Below are positions 1 to 11,021 of a DNA stretch of 64,000 nt, piece by piece. A program made the position numbers and the translations under genes. Where the stretch lies: contig NW_026971211.1 of assembly GCF_963678635.1 (NCBI RefSeq), positions 62,001 through 126,000 of the forward strand, in the 5' to 3' direction. Source of the DNA: Symsagittifera roscoffensis. Taxonomy: Eukaryota; Xenacoelomorpha; Acoela; Convolutidae. The first letter of the stretch is position 1. Each line of letters opens with the position of its first letter. Under the pieces are notes generated by a model. That model worked only from the letters and a program-made list of their open reading frames with translations, did no database searches and had not been told where the DNA came from.

Positions 1-337
1 GAATTAAATATCGGATGGGTTTATCAACCGCCTGCATTTAGTACACATTGAAATTGAATTGTGCAGTTTGTAGATGGAAAATTTAAAGGTTCATTTGTTT
101 GGTGAAAAATGGCTGAATAAAAAATTAAGTATTTAATAAAAATCTTTTTTTTTGAATTGCCATATGGGCCGTTCTGAGACAATCAACGCGCGATTTATTA
201 ACACGAAAAAAGCATCGTTCAAAATCGAGTTGAGGCATGCTATTTGGTCTATTTAACACTTTTCTTCATGCAAAACGTATCAGGTCGTACTTAAAATCTC
301 TCAATTCATTTTGGAACAATTTCTAAAATGAATTAAA

Positions 338-822
338 TGTCTGCTTATGCGTTATTAGCACAATTTTTATTGCGTGTTAATTATTCCAAAGTGGCATTGT
401 TTAAGTCACTATAACTTCACAAAAGATTGAGCAAAAATTAAACAAAAAGAAAGCACGAAGGCTAAATTAATGCTTAGTTTTAGTTACAGCTAACAATTAA
501 TTTTTTCTTTTCGCAATTTGTTTATCCTAAAAAATCTGCCCTGATTTGAATTTTCATCTTTAAAATTGTTCGATTACCTTTATATTTCTATGCTCCGGTA
601 GCCTTTATTTGTGTTAGGGGTGGTTTTTTCTTCAGTCAAAACTCGTTTTTTTACTAGCCATTTTTGATGGAAATCTTTTTATTTAACCGAAAGCTATCGA
701 TGTTTTGAGCTCAATTTTGAAAAAAAATTATTCGCATAGGATCGTTTTTTGGGAAGTTATGAGGGTTTAAATATTGCCAACTTAGCCGACCTAAATGCGC
801 TATGTATTTCGCACTATTAACG
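338..822. repeat. Imperfect inverted-repeat element, possible non-autonomous DNA transposon
   Basis: The arm at about 338-424 matches the reverse complement of about 733-822 over some 85 bases with many substitutions; both begin with a TGCTTAYGCGTTAWTAG-like core. The interior has no coding capacity. A related copy in the opposite orientation lies at 7125-7345: an arm-like segment at 7125-7213, then the reverse complement of 613-673 at about 7265-7335, with similar spacing. Two copies with terminal inverted arms suggest a mobile repeat family. No target-site duplication was found, so the class is uncertain. Confidence 0.4.
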
Positions 823-1429
823 CGTAAGCAAAAATTTGATCAATCTTAGAAATCGTTGCAAATTGGTTGAAGCAAGCTCTTTTGCCATAATTGATTTGTT
901 ACTGGGAGCAAAATATATCAATTTATGTTTGATTTGGCGTGTTAGAGGAAGATTTTCACAAAAAAAATCTCAAAAGTTCAAATATTTCTTTCTTTTTTTT
1001 AATTACTTTCAGATTATTTTCTTAAGGTTATAACTGCTCCATAGACTATAAAAGGCAGTCGGAGCTTTCGGAGCTCCACCATTCATTTTTGTTAGTGGCA
1101 ATTTTGGTAATTTTTTAAAGTTAGGTTCATTAGCATATTTTTAAAAACGAACGTGATGAAAAAAAAATAGTTATCAATTGATTATGCTTTTTTCAGACAA
1201 ACTGATTGATTTGGAAAAATAACCAAAAAAATTGCATATAGTTCTTAAGCAGGGGCACGACAGCGGTTCGCCGTGATGAGCTGTACAGCTCGTATCTTGG
1301 TCCTATCCCTCGTGGATAAATGATCTTAATAACAACAACAGTCATTGAATTTCAATGACTACCCGACGCAACGCCTTTTGAAAGCTAATTAGGAACGAGG
1401 AAACAATTTTTTAGTGACAAAATAAAGAT
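823..1429. other. Non-coding stretch with TATA-like box and two small hairpins
   Basis: No convincing gene is seen. A TATAAAAG box at 1047-1054 is followed by a perfect hairpin, GGAGCT (1061-1066) pairing with AGCTCC (1072-1077). A 14-base palindrome, GAGCTGTACAGCTC, lies at 1078+200 (1278-1291). These could be remnants of the promoter or LTR of the BEL/Pao element that follows, but no LTR pair was identified. Confidence 0.3.
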
Positions 1430-2545
1430 ATTCAAAGACTTGAGAAGAAAACTCCACCTATACGTCTCTACCCTTTTGTTGATGACGTAATGATCGAAGT
1501 GGGCGGAAGAGTCACTCAGAAAATAGATCTCACAGATGTTCAGGGCTATCAAATTACGATACCAAAAAAATGACGGTCAATTTTCATCTAAAATAACACA
1601 CATCTGAAATACCTGGATGCTCCCTTAAAAAGGATGCCTGCTGATCTTTGGCAAAATTTTTGGATCGTCAATGCCCAAGCAGCGCTTTGTCACCTACAAC
1701 AAAACTGTGAGAAGTTCCACCGATGGAAATCACCATTGAAGGGAGACGATCTCAGAGAACGAAAATGCGTTCAGCTTCTTTCACTCATATTGGTGACAGT
1801 TTTGCTGGTCCTTTTGTAACAAGAAAATGACAAAAAAGTAGATACTTTTTTTTGTTTATTTTTTTTTCGAAACAAAGGCCACTTATTTGGGGATAAAAAC
1901 GAGTTTGTCCCCACAGTGTTATACTGCCACTCTGAGAATATTTTGTGCTAGGTGTCTTACTCCAGTGATAATGCTCTTTGTCAATGGACTGCAGCTTTTG
2001 TGAGCCAAAAATGGGCTTCCAAATAGAGCCTTACAAAAACAAAAAAAGTATCTTCTACTTTTGGTGAAATTTGGGAATTGGTAGTGAATCTTGTAAAATC
2101 GCGTCTTACAAAATTTATGGAGAAAATGTTCTCACGTGAGAGGAAGTTCATATTTTACAATTCGACCTAGAAGCAATGCTCGATGCACGACCCTTCCTTG
2201 TAAATTCCAATGACGTTGATCTCCGGACGATTACAGCAGTTATGATCGTGGCTGGAGAATAACAACATCTGCCAGCACTAATTACTAAGTAACAGTTAAC
2301 CTTCAAAGGTATAGAAATCCTCCAGTCAACAAGTGGGCTCATCTGCAGAACTAATCGGAACATTCTGGGAGCGATGGAGCAATGAAGCAAAGAGTACCCG
2401 TGATTTTTTTCAGCTTCGTTGAAGTTGGACTTCTGACCAAAAAATTGAAATAGGTGATGTTGTGCTGCTTATGGACAAAAACAAACCACCATTAATTTGT
2501 CGAGGAGTCAACACAGGTAGAGAAATTCAATGACAATCAATAAAA
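1430..2545 (+). pseudogene. pol: Decayed BEL/Pao retrotransposon pol (integrase region)
   Basis: Short stretches in changing frames follow the order of a BEL/Pao integrase. At 1430-1572 is a pre-integrase segment with PFVDDVMIEVGGRV. At 1634-1740 is FWIVNAQAALCHLQQNC with HRWKSP, the zinc-binding region with several Cys/His lost. At about 1770-1830 is THIGDSFAGPF, matching the start of the catalytic core. At about 2150-2260 is DLEAMLDARPFLVNS, a late core segment. At about 2447-2520 is IGDVVLLMDKNKPP, typical of the BEL/Pao integrase C-terminal domain. Stops and frameshifts separate the blocks, the region after the first catalytic Asp is mostly lost, and no LTRs were found. It is a fossil. 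The family assignment rests on my recognition of these motifs and their order. Confidence 0.72.
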
Positions 2546-2773
2546 GACAAAACCACAGCTTTGTTTGACCTTGGACCAAACTACGCATGCATTCAATCAG
2601 TATGGAATGAACTTTGTTGCTGAAAAAAAAATACAAAAATTAAATAAAATACTGTAAGACAATGAACAAAAAAAACTGGTCAACTTTTATAGAGTTATTT
2701 CATGCTTATGATTTGAATACAAAGCGCAATTTTATGCGAGGGTTTATTTGAAAAATGAGATTTTTTATAATAT
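2546..2773. other. AT-rich spacer, nothing recognised
   Basis: AT-rich sequence between the BEL/Pao remnant and the tandem triplication. I see no ORF, RNA gene or repeat boundary in it. Confidence 0.5.
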
Positions 2774-4093
2774 CGAACCCTTCAAAACAGCTGACAAAAT
2801 TGATCACATACTAAGATGCAGCAAATGAATTAGCTTTTCGATGCTGGGTTCGACAAATTGATGCCAATAGAAAATTCAGTGCCTTATTGCGATTGTTATC
2901 CAACAAGAAAAAAAGCGACTAAAGCGGCAGAACAAATAAGAGATTGTGTATAACAAAAATAGTAGAGATTACTTGCTGCAGCAAAAACCAAATCCTGTTC
3001 AAAGTTATGATTGACCTTTAGCGATATTTTCTTTCCTGAACAAAATTGAGTTCAACTTTACTGTCGTAGTATAAACAATGAAGCAATCAAAAGTTGTTTT
3101 ACAGCCTCTATTTTGAAAACATATCATTTGGTTAAATTGCTACTGAAATTTATTAAAAACTCGAATTTTAGTCTTTTGAATTGGTCCGCTTTTGAACTTC
3201 GATCGTAAACCAAATTTTGATCGATTCAAAGATTTTGGTAAACACGATTGTAATGTATCGAAAGTCCGATTCAACTTCTTTTAGTATCTTTCTAGAACCA
3301 TTTTGTCTTTTTAATCAGTTATTCTTTGTTGTTTTTGCATCAAAATCCAGTGCAAAATTCTTAGACACACAAAAACTACAAGTATTATGGTCATAATTAG
3401 CAAATTTGTTATTCTCTACAATCAAACTAGCATAAAAACTTCTTAATTTTTTACACTTAGCTAGTCTAGTATTATTCCATCTCCTGGCTTAAACTTATCA
3501 AAAAAATGAAAAAAAAACTTCGGTTTATACTGACAAAAGTGTTTCACTAGGTCGCAGATGCGTGAAAACTGTAAAAAGACAACCGACTTGATTTTTTCCA
3601 GCAAAAAAACAATAAATTGTAGCAACTAACGCACAAAAAGTTAAACTTTTGCGCCAATTTGTTGGACTCACTTGTTGCGTTTTTTTTACTTATTGCACCA
3701 ATCTCACTGATTCCATTGGAAGTAAATTAGAAAATGAGAGACTCTCAGTCGGTGGAGAGGGAGCCGCAGGCACCATCAAGTCAATTGTTACTGGGTTTAC
3801 TTTGAAAATTGAAAAAATACACGTTTTTTAGTTGGCAGTGAAGATGCACAAGTTGTCCCTATTATTACGTGTGAATGAAAATTGCTGATTTGCAAAATGT
3901 TGAAAGATTACAAATATAATCAAAAACTTCTTTTCAAAAAATAGTATGAACCAAGCTAGGCGGACGTTTTCTCCATTGTGCGATTCTCAATCAATTTGCT
4001 AAGTTCAACCTGATTTGACACATAAGGCTAGTGATAAGAATTTCACATTTGTAAAAATGCTTATCATACCAGTAGAGAAATTTTTTGTACTTT
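2774..4093. repeat. 1.32 kb tandem unit, copy 1 of 3
   Basis: First of three head-to-tail copies starting at CGAACCCTTCAAAACAGC. Copies are near-identical, with scattered substitutions and small indels. Each contains an open stretch of about 60 codons (here 3649-3831) encoding a Cys-containing peptide with GGEGAAGTIKS, but it lacks an ATG. Its conservation only mirrors the recent duplication. No transposase, RT or RNA gene was recognised. Confidence 0.85.
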
Positions 4094-5414
4094 CGAACCC
4101 TTCAAAACAGCTGACAAAATTGATCACATACTAAGATGCAGCAAATGAATTAGCTTTTCGATGCTGGGTTCGACAAATTGATGCCAATAGAAAATTCACT
4201 GCCTTATTGCGATTGTTATCCAACGAGAAAAAAAGCGACTAAAGCGGCAGAACAATTAGGAGATTGTGTATAACAAAAATAGTAGAGATTACTTGCTGCA
4301 GCAAAAACCAAAACCTGTTCAAAGTTATGATTGACCTTTAGCGATATTTTCTTTCCTGAACAAAATTGAGTTCAACTTTACTGTCGTAGTATAAACAATG
4401 AAGCAATCAAAAGTTGTTTTACACCCTCTATTTTGAAAACATATCATTTGGTTAAATTGCTACTGAAATTTATTAAAAACTCGAATTTTTAGTCTTTTGA
4501 ATTGGTCCGCTTTTGAACTTCGATCGTAAACCAAATTTTGATCGATTCAAAGATTTTGGTAAACACGATTGTAATGTATCGAAAGTCCGATTCAACTTCT
4601 TTTAGTATCTTTCTAGAACCATTTTATCTTTTTAATCAGTTATTCTTTGTTGTTTTTGCATCAAAATCCAGTGCAAAATTCTTAGACACACAAAAACTAC
4701 AAGTATTATGGTCATAATTAGCAAATTTGTTATTCTCTACAATCAAACTAGCATAAAAACTTCTTAATCTTTCACACCTAGCTAGCCTAGTATTATTCCA
4801 TCTCCTGGCTTAAACTTATCAAAAAAATGAAAAAAAAACTTCGGTTTATACTGACAAAAGTGTTTCACTAGGTCGCAGATGCGTGAAAACTGTAAAAAGA
4901 CAACCGACTTGATTTTTTCCAGCAAAAAAACAATAAATTGTAGCAACTAACGCACAAAAAGTGAAACTTTTGCGCCAATTTGTTGGACTCACTTGTTGCG
5001 TTTTTTTTACTTATTGCACCAATCTCACTGATTCCATTGGAAGTAAATTAGAAAATGAGAGACTCTCAGTCGGTGGAGAGGGAGCCGCAGGCACCATCAA
5101 GTCAATTGTTACTGGGTTTACTTTGAAAATTGAAAAAATACACGTTTTTTAGTTGGCAGTGAAGATGCACAAGTTGTCCCTATTATTACGTGTGAATGAA
5201 AATTGCTGATTTGCAAAATGTTGAAAGATTACAAATATAATCAAAAACTTCTTTTCAAAAAATAGTATGAACCAAGCTAGGCGAACGTTTTCTCCATTGT
5301 GCGATTCTCAATCAATTTGCTAAGTTCAACCTGATTTGACACATAAGGCTAGTGATAAGAATTTCACATTTGTAAAAATGCTTATCATACCAGTAGAGAA
5401 ATTTTTTGTACTTT
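4094..5414. repeat. 1.32 kb tandem unit, copy 2 of 3
   Basis: Second copy, 1321 bases, joined directly to copies 1 and 3. It carries the same open stretch at about 4961-5152. It shares several differences with copy 3 against copy 1 (for example in the segments starting near 4195 and 5516), suggesting copies 2 and 3 are the most recent pair over that part. Confidence 0.85.
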
Positions 5415-6730
5415 CGAACCCTTCAAAACAGCTGACAAAATTGATCACATACTAAGATGCAGCAAATGAATTAGCTTTTCGATGCTGGGTTCGACAAATT
5501 GATGCCAATAGAAAATTCACTGCCTTATTGCGATTGTTATCCAACGAGAAAAAAAGCGACTAAAGCGGCAGAACAATTAGGAGATTGTGTATAACAAAAA
5601 TAGTAGAGATTACTTGCTGCAGCAAAAACCAAAACCTGTTCAAAGTTATGATTGACCTTTAGCGATATTTTCTTTCCTGAACAAAATTGAGTTCAACTTT
5701 ACTGTCGTAGTATAAACAATGAAGCAATCAAAAGTTGTTTTACACCCTCTATTTTGAAACCATATATTTTGGTTAAATTGCTTTTGAAATTTATTAAAAA
5801 CTCGAATTTTAGTCTTTTGAATTGGTCCTCTTTTGAACTTCGATCGTAAACCAAATTTTGATCGATTCAAAGATTTTGGTAAACACGATTGTAATGTATC
5901 GAAAGTCCGATTCAACTTCTTTTAGTATCTTTCTAGTCCATTATAATAGAACCATTTTGTCTTTTTAATCAGTTATTCTTTGTTGTTTTTGCATCAAAAT
6001 CCAGTGCAAAATTCTTAGACACACAAAAACTACAAGTATTATGGTCATAATTAGCAAATTTGTTATTCTCTACAATCAAACTAGCATAAAAACTTCTTAA
6101 TCTTTCACACCTAGTTATCCTAGTATTATTCCATCTCCTAGCTTAAACTTTTCAAAAAACTGAAAAAAAATTCGGTTTGTACTGACGAAAGTGTTTCACT
6201 AAGTCGCAGATGCGTGAAAACTGTAAAAAGACAACCGACTTGTTTTTTCCAGCAAAAAAACAATAAATTGTAGCAACTAACGTACAAAAAGTTAAACTAT
6301 TGCGCCAATTTGTTGGACTCACTTGTTGCGTATTTTTTACTTATTGCACCAATCTCACTGATTCCATTGGAAGTAAATCAGAAAATGAGAGACTCCAAGT
6401 CGGTGGAGAGGGAGCCGCAGGCACCATCAAGTCAATTGCTACTGGGTTTACTTTGAAAATTGAAAAAATACACGTTTTTTAGTTGGCAGTGAAGATGCAC
6501 AAGTTGTCCCTATTATTACGTGTGAATGAAAATTGCTGATTTGCAAAATGTTGAAAGATTACAAATAAAATCAAAAACTTCTCTTCAAAAAATAGTATGA
6601 ACCAAGCTAGGCGGAAGTTTTTTTCCATTGTGTGATTCTCAATCAATTTGCTAAGTTCAACCTGATTTGACACATAAGGCTAGTGATACGTATTTCACAT
6701 TTGTAAAAAAGCTTATCATACCAGTAGAGA
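5415..6730. repeat. 1.32 kb tandem unit, copy 3 of 3
   Basis: Third copy, the most diverged at its distal end. It has an extra short segment near 5936-5948 relative to the others, and it stops at AGTAGAGA without the last 20 or so bases of the unit. The open stretch at 6300-6482 is preserved with a few amino acid changes. Confidence 0.85.
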
Positions 6731-6940
6731 CCATTTCATGGTAGAAAAAAATAGTTTGAAAATAACATGACTATCATTTGTTCCATAGATAGAAACACTA
6801 AAACTAGCCTTTTTCCATTACAGGAGTTTCATGGCAAGCACTTTTTCCATAAATAAATTCAGTTTATATATCAAGTTGCACCCAAAGCTTGTGTTTTACA
6901 TTTACACTAAGCAACCACGAAGCCCTGATTGTTCCGACTG
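6731..6940. other. Spacer, nothing recognised
   Basis: About 210 bases between the triplication and the next duplicated segment. No coding sequence, RNA gene or repeat identified. Confidence 0.5.
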
Positions 6941-7862
6941 CCTTTTAAAGCTTATTGAGCAGTAATAACAATTAAAAAATTAAATGTAATAAATTAAATG
7001 AAATTTTTTTTTCGAAAATTTGAGATTTTTCTCTAAATCAGCCCCACACGCCATATAGAGTACAAAAGAATAGATTAAGCTCCTTGTAACAATTCAGTTA
7101 TGGCAAATAAGCTTCTTTCAACCATTTTGGAACTATTTCTAGGACGGATTAAATCTCCGCGTGCGCGTTATTAGCGCAAAATATATCGCGCGTTAATTGT
7201 CCCAAATTATATTTTCAAACACAAGCTCAGGACAACAATATTTTTTGAATGGTATAAAAAAATTCCGTTTAAAAATGGCTAGTTAAAAAGTCGAAGTTTG
7301 TCTGAAGAAAAAACCACTCGAGCACAAATATTCAATTATTTTCGTATCAAAAGTTCGAACAAAAACCAATAGAGTAAATAGCATCTATTTCTACATAGTG
7401 CATTTTATGCCACATGCAAGCTAAAGTATTGAATTTCAATGAGTAAGATAACAAAAGAATGTAAGACTATGTGTCGGGTTATAAAAGTATAGAGATTGAT
7501 TCTTGACAAAAGGTTTTCGAAAGGAGGGTATTTCTATTATTGATTCAAAAAGATTAAAATTTTACAAAAGCAAAAATGATACACCTGCAAGGACCATTCA
7601 CCACAGCAAAAAGAAGGGCTGAACTCAAGATGACCGTTCAAACACGAGTAATGAAGTACACTTTCCTTGTTTTTGTTTCGTCTTTTCATTTATCTTGATT
7701 AATGCTGACTAATCAATTAACAATGTCACCATGTCCACTCATCGCAGCAAAGTAAATAGCAACTTTGCCATCTTTATTTTTAATACGGTGTAATGGAGGA
7801 TCAGACGCTGACTTGCATTTTTTGTATTCGTCAATCAATCATTGGCAGAACTCAAGATGATA
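6941..7862. repeat. Tandem duplication, copy 1 (ankyrin-gene 3' flank)
   Basis: This segment starts with CCTTTTAAAGC and repeats at 7863. The second copy is split by the LTR element: its left part is 7863-8157 and its right part is 27172-27786. The copy includes a piece of the dispersed inverted-repeat family (7125-7345) and ends inside the last ankyrin coding segment, where AGATGA is joined through TA to CCTTTTAAAGC. The ancestral gene reads AGATGACCCTT at that point, so the junction has short microhomology. Confidence 0.85.
7686..7861 (-). pseudogene. Truncated 3' end of the ankyrin gene
   Basis: Minus-strand sequence matching the terminal coding segment at 27612-27786, including the same TGA stop (complement of 7686-7688), the INQDK-type ending and the ankyrin segment before it. 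It is cut at 7861 by the duplication junction and carries substitutions of its own, for example where the intact gene has an ENKDGK-like stretch. It has no upstream exon and is a fragment. Confidence 0.85.
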
Positions 7863-8157
7863 CCTTTTAAAGCTTATTGAGCAGTAATAACAATTAAAAA
7901 ATTAAATGTGATAAATTAAATGAAATTTTTTTTTCGAAAATTTGAGATTTTTCTTTAAATCATCCCCACACGCCATATAGAGTACAAAAGAGAAGATTTA
8001 GCTCCTTGTAACAATTCAGTTATGGCAAATAAGCTTCTTTCAACCATTTTGGAACTATTTCTAGGACGGATTAAATCTCCGCGTACGCGTTATTAGCGCA
8101 AAATTTATCGCGCGTTAATTGTCCCAAATTATATTTTCAAACACAAGCTCAGGACAA
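7863..8157. repeat. Tandem duplication, copy 2, left part
   Basis: Repeats 6941-7235 almost base for base up to CTCAGGACAA, where the LTR element interrupts it. The sequence resumes at 27168 after the element. The uninterrupted first copy (CAGGACAACAATATT near 7225) is therefore an internal empty-site reference. Confidence 0.9.
8154..8157. repeat. Target-site duplication (left), ACAA
   Basis: ACAA directly abuts the left LTR and recurs at 27168-27171 next to the right LTR. The empty site in the first duplication copy contains a single ACAA at this point, which proves insertion. Four bases is within the range for LTR retroelements. Confidence 0.85.
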
Positions 8158-8566
8158 TTAGTTTAGATATGGGGGTCTATCTCATAGAGTAATTTCGGAT
8201 AGGGTACACCGTCTGCTCGTCACGCTATTTTATTTTTGGCCGGATAGATTCGTGCAACTTCTTAGTCGAATACCGATCCTAATCTTACTCTTATATCTAC
8301 TAGTCTCAGGGTGTTTAACCTGTCGCTGCTAGCCTCAATAGATCTAGAGTATACTGGTATTATTGCGGCTGCTGAAGTACTCGGGAGAGGCAACTATTTT
8401 CTAAGTTTAATTCAAATCTCTCTGGTGCTGAAATTACAAGTAATTTCAGCACTTACAAATAAGCGGGTAGTTAGTTAGATGGATTGTGATTGGTTAATAT
8501 TAAATACTTTACAATGGTTAAATGTCTAAATTGTAAATAATAAAATATAGTTTAGACCAGGATCCA
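8158..8566 (-). repeat. 3' LTR of the retroelement
   Basis: 409 bases, aligned without length difference to 26759-27167. In element orientation the LTR begins TGGATCC and ends CTAA, with a final CA mutated to AA here (the right LTR keeps the TG...CA ends). It contains the 28-base hairpin described separately. The sequence just inside it (complement of 8567-8575, GGATGGG) is a weak polypurine-tract candidate. Confidence 0.93.
8425..8452. promoter_or_regulatory. Perfect 28-base inverted repeat inside the LTR
   Basis: GTGCTGAAATTAC and its exact reverse complement are separated by AA. The same 28 bases are intact in the other LTR at 27026-27053 although the LTRs have diverged elsewhere. It could act as an RNA hairpin in the transcript or as a dimeric protein site; its function is unknown. 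Confidence 0.6.
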
Positions 8567-10261
8567 CCCATCCAGGGTTTACAGAGTTTTTGAGTTTTAT
8601 CTCTTTTCTTCTGCAATTGAATGTTGGATGATGAACTTTGGTATGTGGCGAACATCATTTTCTTTTTTCCCTGTTTCCTGGAGAAGAGAGGTCCTTGACT
8701 AGAACCGTCGACTTGGTTTCTCTTTAAGAGAAACGTTCCAGGTTGCTGGAATTAGGGATATGAAGTTTATCTTCATTTATCGTTCAACAACGAATGTGAT
8801 CCCCAATGAATGAAATCGTTTTAGATTCCAGAATCCAAAATGCTTTGCTATGTCAATTCTGCTTGCATTTGTGGAGGGCTGTTTGTGATCAACCTCGTCT
8901 GGGAATGGCGTGAAACTAGTGTTTGGAAAGGATGCCTTGTTACTCGGATCTGTACGTATACTTGAACATCGAGGTGGTCATTGGTCTGGTTCAATGAAGT
9001 CCTTTACTGCGAAGTCACGTCGTACTCTAAATCCTTTGAGTCGTGATTGTGTGCGGCATGTCGGTTGTGGTTGGTGGCCATTCTTTCATTCGGTTGTGAT
9101 GGGATCGTCTAGTCTTTGGATGTTCGTCTTTGCTGTTGTACTGTTGTGTGTGATCTATATACTGCATATTATGATTTACATTTTATAATTTTTGGTTAAT
9201 TGTCTTTTTAGTTATGATCGTGGTTAATTGTTTTCACAAAAGCTTTTTATTTTAGTTCAGTTATTTTGAACATTTACTCACCCTTGAATACCTCTTATTA
9301 AAAATAAAAGTGTGGTCAAAAAGCGTGGTGTAGCGCGGTAGGTTAGGCCGGCTATAGAGCATGCTCAGGACGTCCTCTCTGGCGGGTTAGGCCAGGAGTG
9401 GGAGTATGATTTCGTGCTGTTTCTTTGAGGGGTCCTGTTTTGTGTTAACATTATATGGTGGTTTTTTCTGGGCTTTCTTATGTTGTTTATGGTTGTGTCC
9501 TTTTTTCAAAAATCAAATTGTTTTTGGTTTGGGTTTGGCTTTCGACTTTTTTGTGTTTTATTAATTCTTTCGTTGACTTTATAAAAGTCTTCAAAAGAAT
9601 AAATTATCCAGTTTTAGGCTGGGTTAATCCGGTTTGGGTACCGTTGGTGTTCTTTTCTTATTCATGCTGTTATTTTATGATTTGTGGTGTTTAGTCATTT
9701 GCATTGGTTAGTTTGATATAGTGTCTAACTCCATTCCAACCGGGTTAAAGAAAAGTTGGAAACTTGTTATCGTTAGTTAGAGTTGTTGTTAATGAAAGCT
9801 TAGAACATAAAATCATTATTTTAAACAATTCTTCGTGGGCTAGCTGTGCGAGTATGGATAGAATTCTTGTGCGAATGAATGAAAAGGTTAGTACTGCTTT
9901 CGTAATTTATAAAGTTCCTGCTGGAATTTGAATTTTACTACGTTTGGGCAAATTTGAAGTTATAAATTTTCATCTTATGTAACGTTACTGCTTTTTTGGG
10001 GAAAAAATTTATAAATTATTTTATTGCATTTGTATTAATTTTATGACATCATATATTGCAAAGTTTTAGTATATTTAGATTGTTTTAGCAAAAAGGTTTA
10101 ATATAAATTGTAGTTTGAATTTAGCAAGTTTGTATTTTTATTTGTCTTTTTTCATTTTGTAGATGATGGTGATGAGAAGGCTAGAAAAATGAAATGAAAC
10201 ATTATAAAGAATGGTTAGTAATTTTTATATTTATTAGTGAATGTAATTGAAATTTACTTAT
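8567..10261 (-). other. Long 3' non-coding region of the element
   Basis: About 1.7 kb between the last accessory frame and the 3' LTR without a credible minus-strand ORF. An inverted repeat of GTTTCTCTT type sits at 8716-8734. Plus-strand open stretches at 8910-9188 and 9455-9694 run against the element, show no motif and are likely chance. Confidence 0.55.
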
Positions 10262-10944
10262 CTAATCTTCGGGGAAAAAGCCATGTGGGAAGAGGTCTTG
10301 GATTAGGTCAGATGCTGTTAATAATTTAGCTAGTATGCGAATGATGTTTTTAGTTTCTAGCAGTGGCCAAAGCAATTGAAGTGCTTTGATGATGTTTAGT
10401 TCTTCGGTGCCTACTGCAAACTCATGAGGTGTGTTTTGGATTAGATTGTAAAGTTTATGATTATATTTAGTGTTATGAATAAATTTTAGAATGGGGATTT
10501 CATTGGGTTGTAGGAAATCATGGGGGACGAGGAAGGGTCGGGATTCTTTGTCCTGAAATACCTTGGTGATGGGGCAAAATTTATACATTTGGTGGACGGG
10601 GTCGTAATTACGGAGGATGCCGTGAAGGTTAGTATTTTTTATACAATAAGTGAAATTAAGAAAAAATGGTGAGGTGTACTTAGAGTTGATGAATTGAAAA
10701 CGATGGTGGGGTTGTCGTGAGGGTGTATGTAAGTCAAAGTGATTTTGTATAAAACGATAGTATGTGTAAGTATGTGTCTGTTTAGTGCGTAACATAATAT
10801 CGTGGGAGCAGTGCAAATCTCGTTCCTGTGGTGTAACAAAGTGGAAGATTAGTGTAATTAAATTAAATTTATCTTGGAAGCTTTGATAGGCTTGTGTGTC
10901 AATGAGGGCTTCGGAAATGAGGTGATCGTGTTTTTTGTAAAAAA
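10262..10944 (-). pseudogene. 3' accessory reading frame, distal segment
   Basis: Open minus-strand frame of about 225 codons ending in a GFFPED-type terminus at 10262. No ATG is needed for its start: the frame is open upstream of 10816 to about 10944, where a run of eight A/T bases marks a likely indel. The protein is rich in Tyr, His, Ile and Leu with helical Leu-rich stretches near the C-terminus. I recognise no domain. It appears to be the C-terminal continuation of the segment at 11022-12082 after two frame disruptions (near 11.03 and 10.95 kb). Confidence 0.5.
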
Positions 10945-11021
10945 AATTTTAAGTGTAAATAAATATGGTGTTGAGATGAAAAATTTCTCTGTTAGTTGTG
11001 GGTTAGCAAAGCGGTCGTCGT

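Noticed and set aside
1270..1315. Possible hammerhead ribozyme (GTGATGAG, self-complementary stem CTGTACAG, then CTCGTATC)
   Set aside because: The core differs from the required bases at several positions (first core C, and the GAAA box reads GTAT), and no proper stem III or cleavage triplet arrangement is formed.
3649..6482. Three conserved 60-residue ORFs as a small gene family
   Set aside because: They start at TTG or GTG, lie in three recent DNA duplicates and show no evidence of coding constraint beyond the DNA identity.
8910..9694. Plus-strand ORFs of 92 and 79 codons in the retroelement
   Set aside because: They run against the element, have no motif, and sit in its 3' non-coding region.
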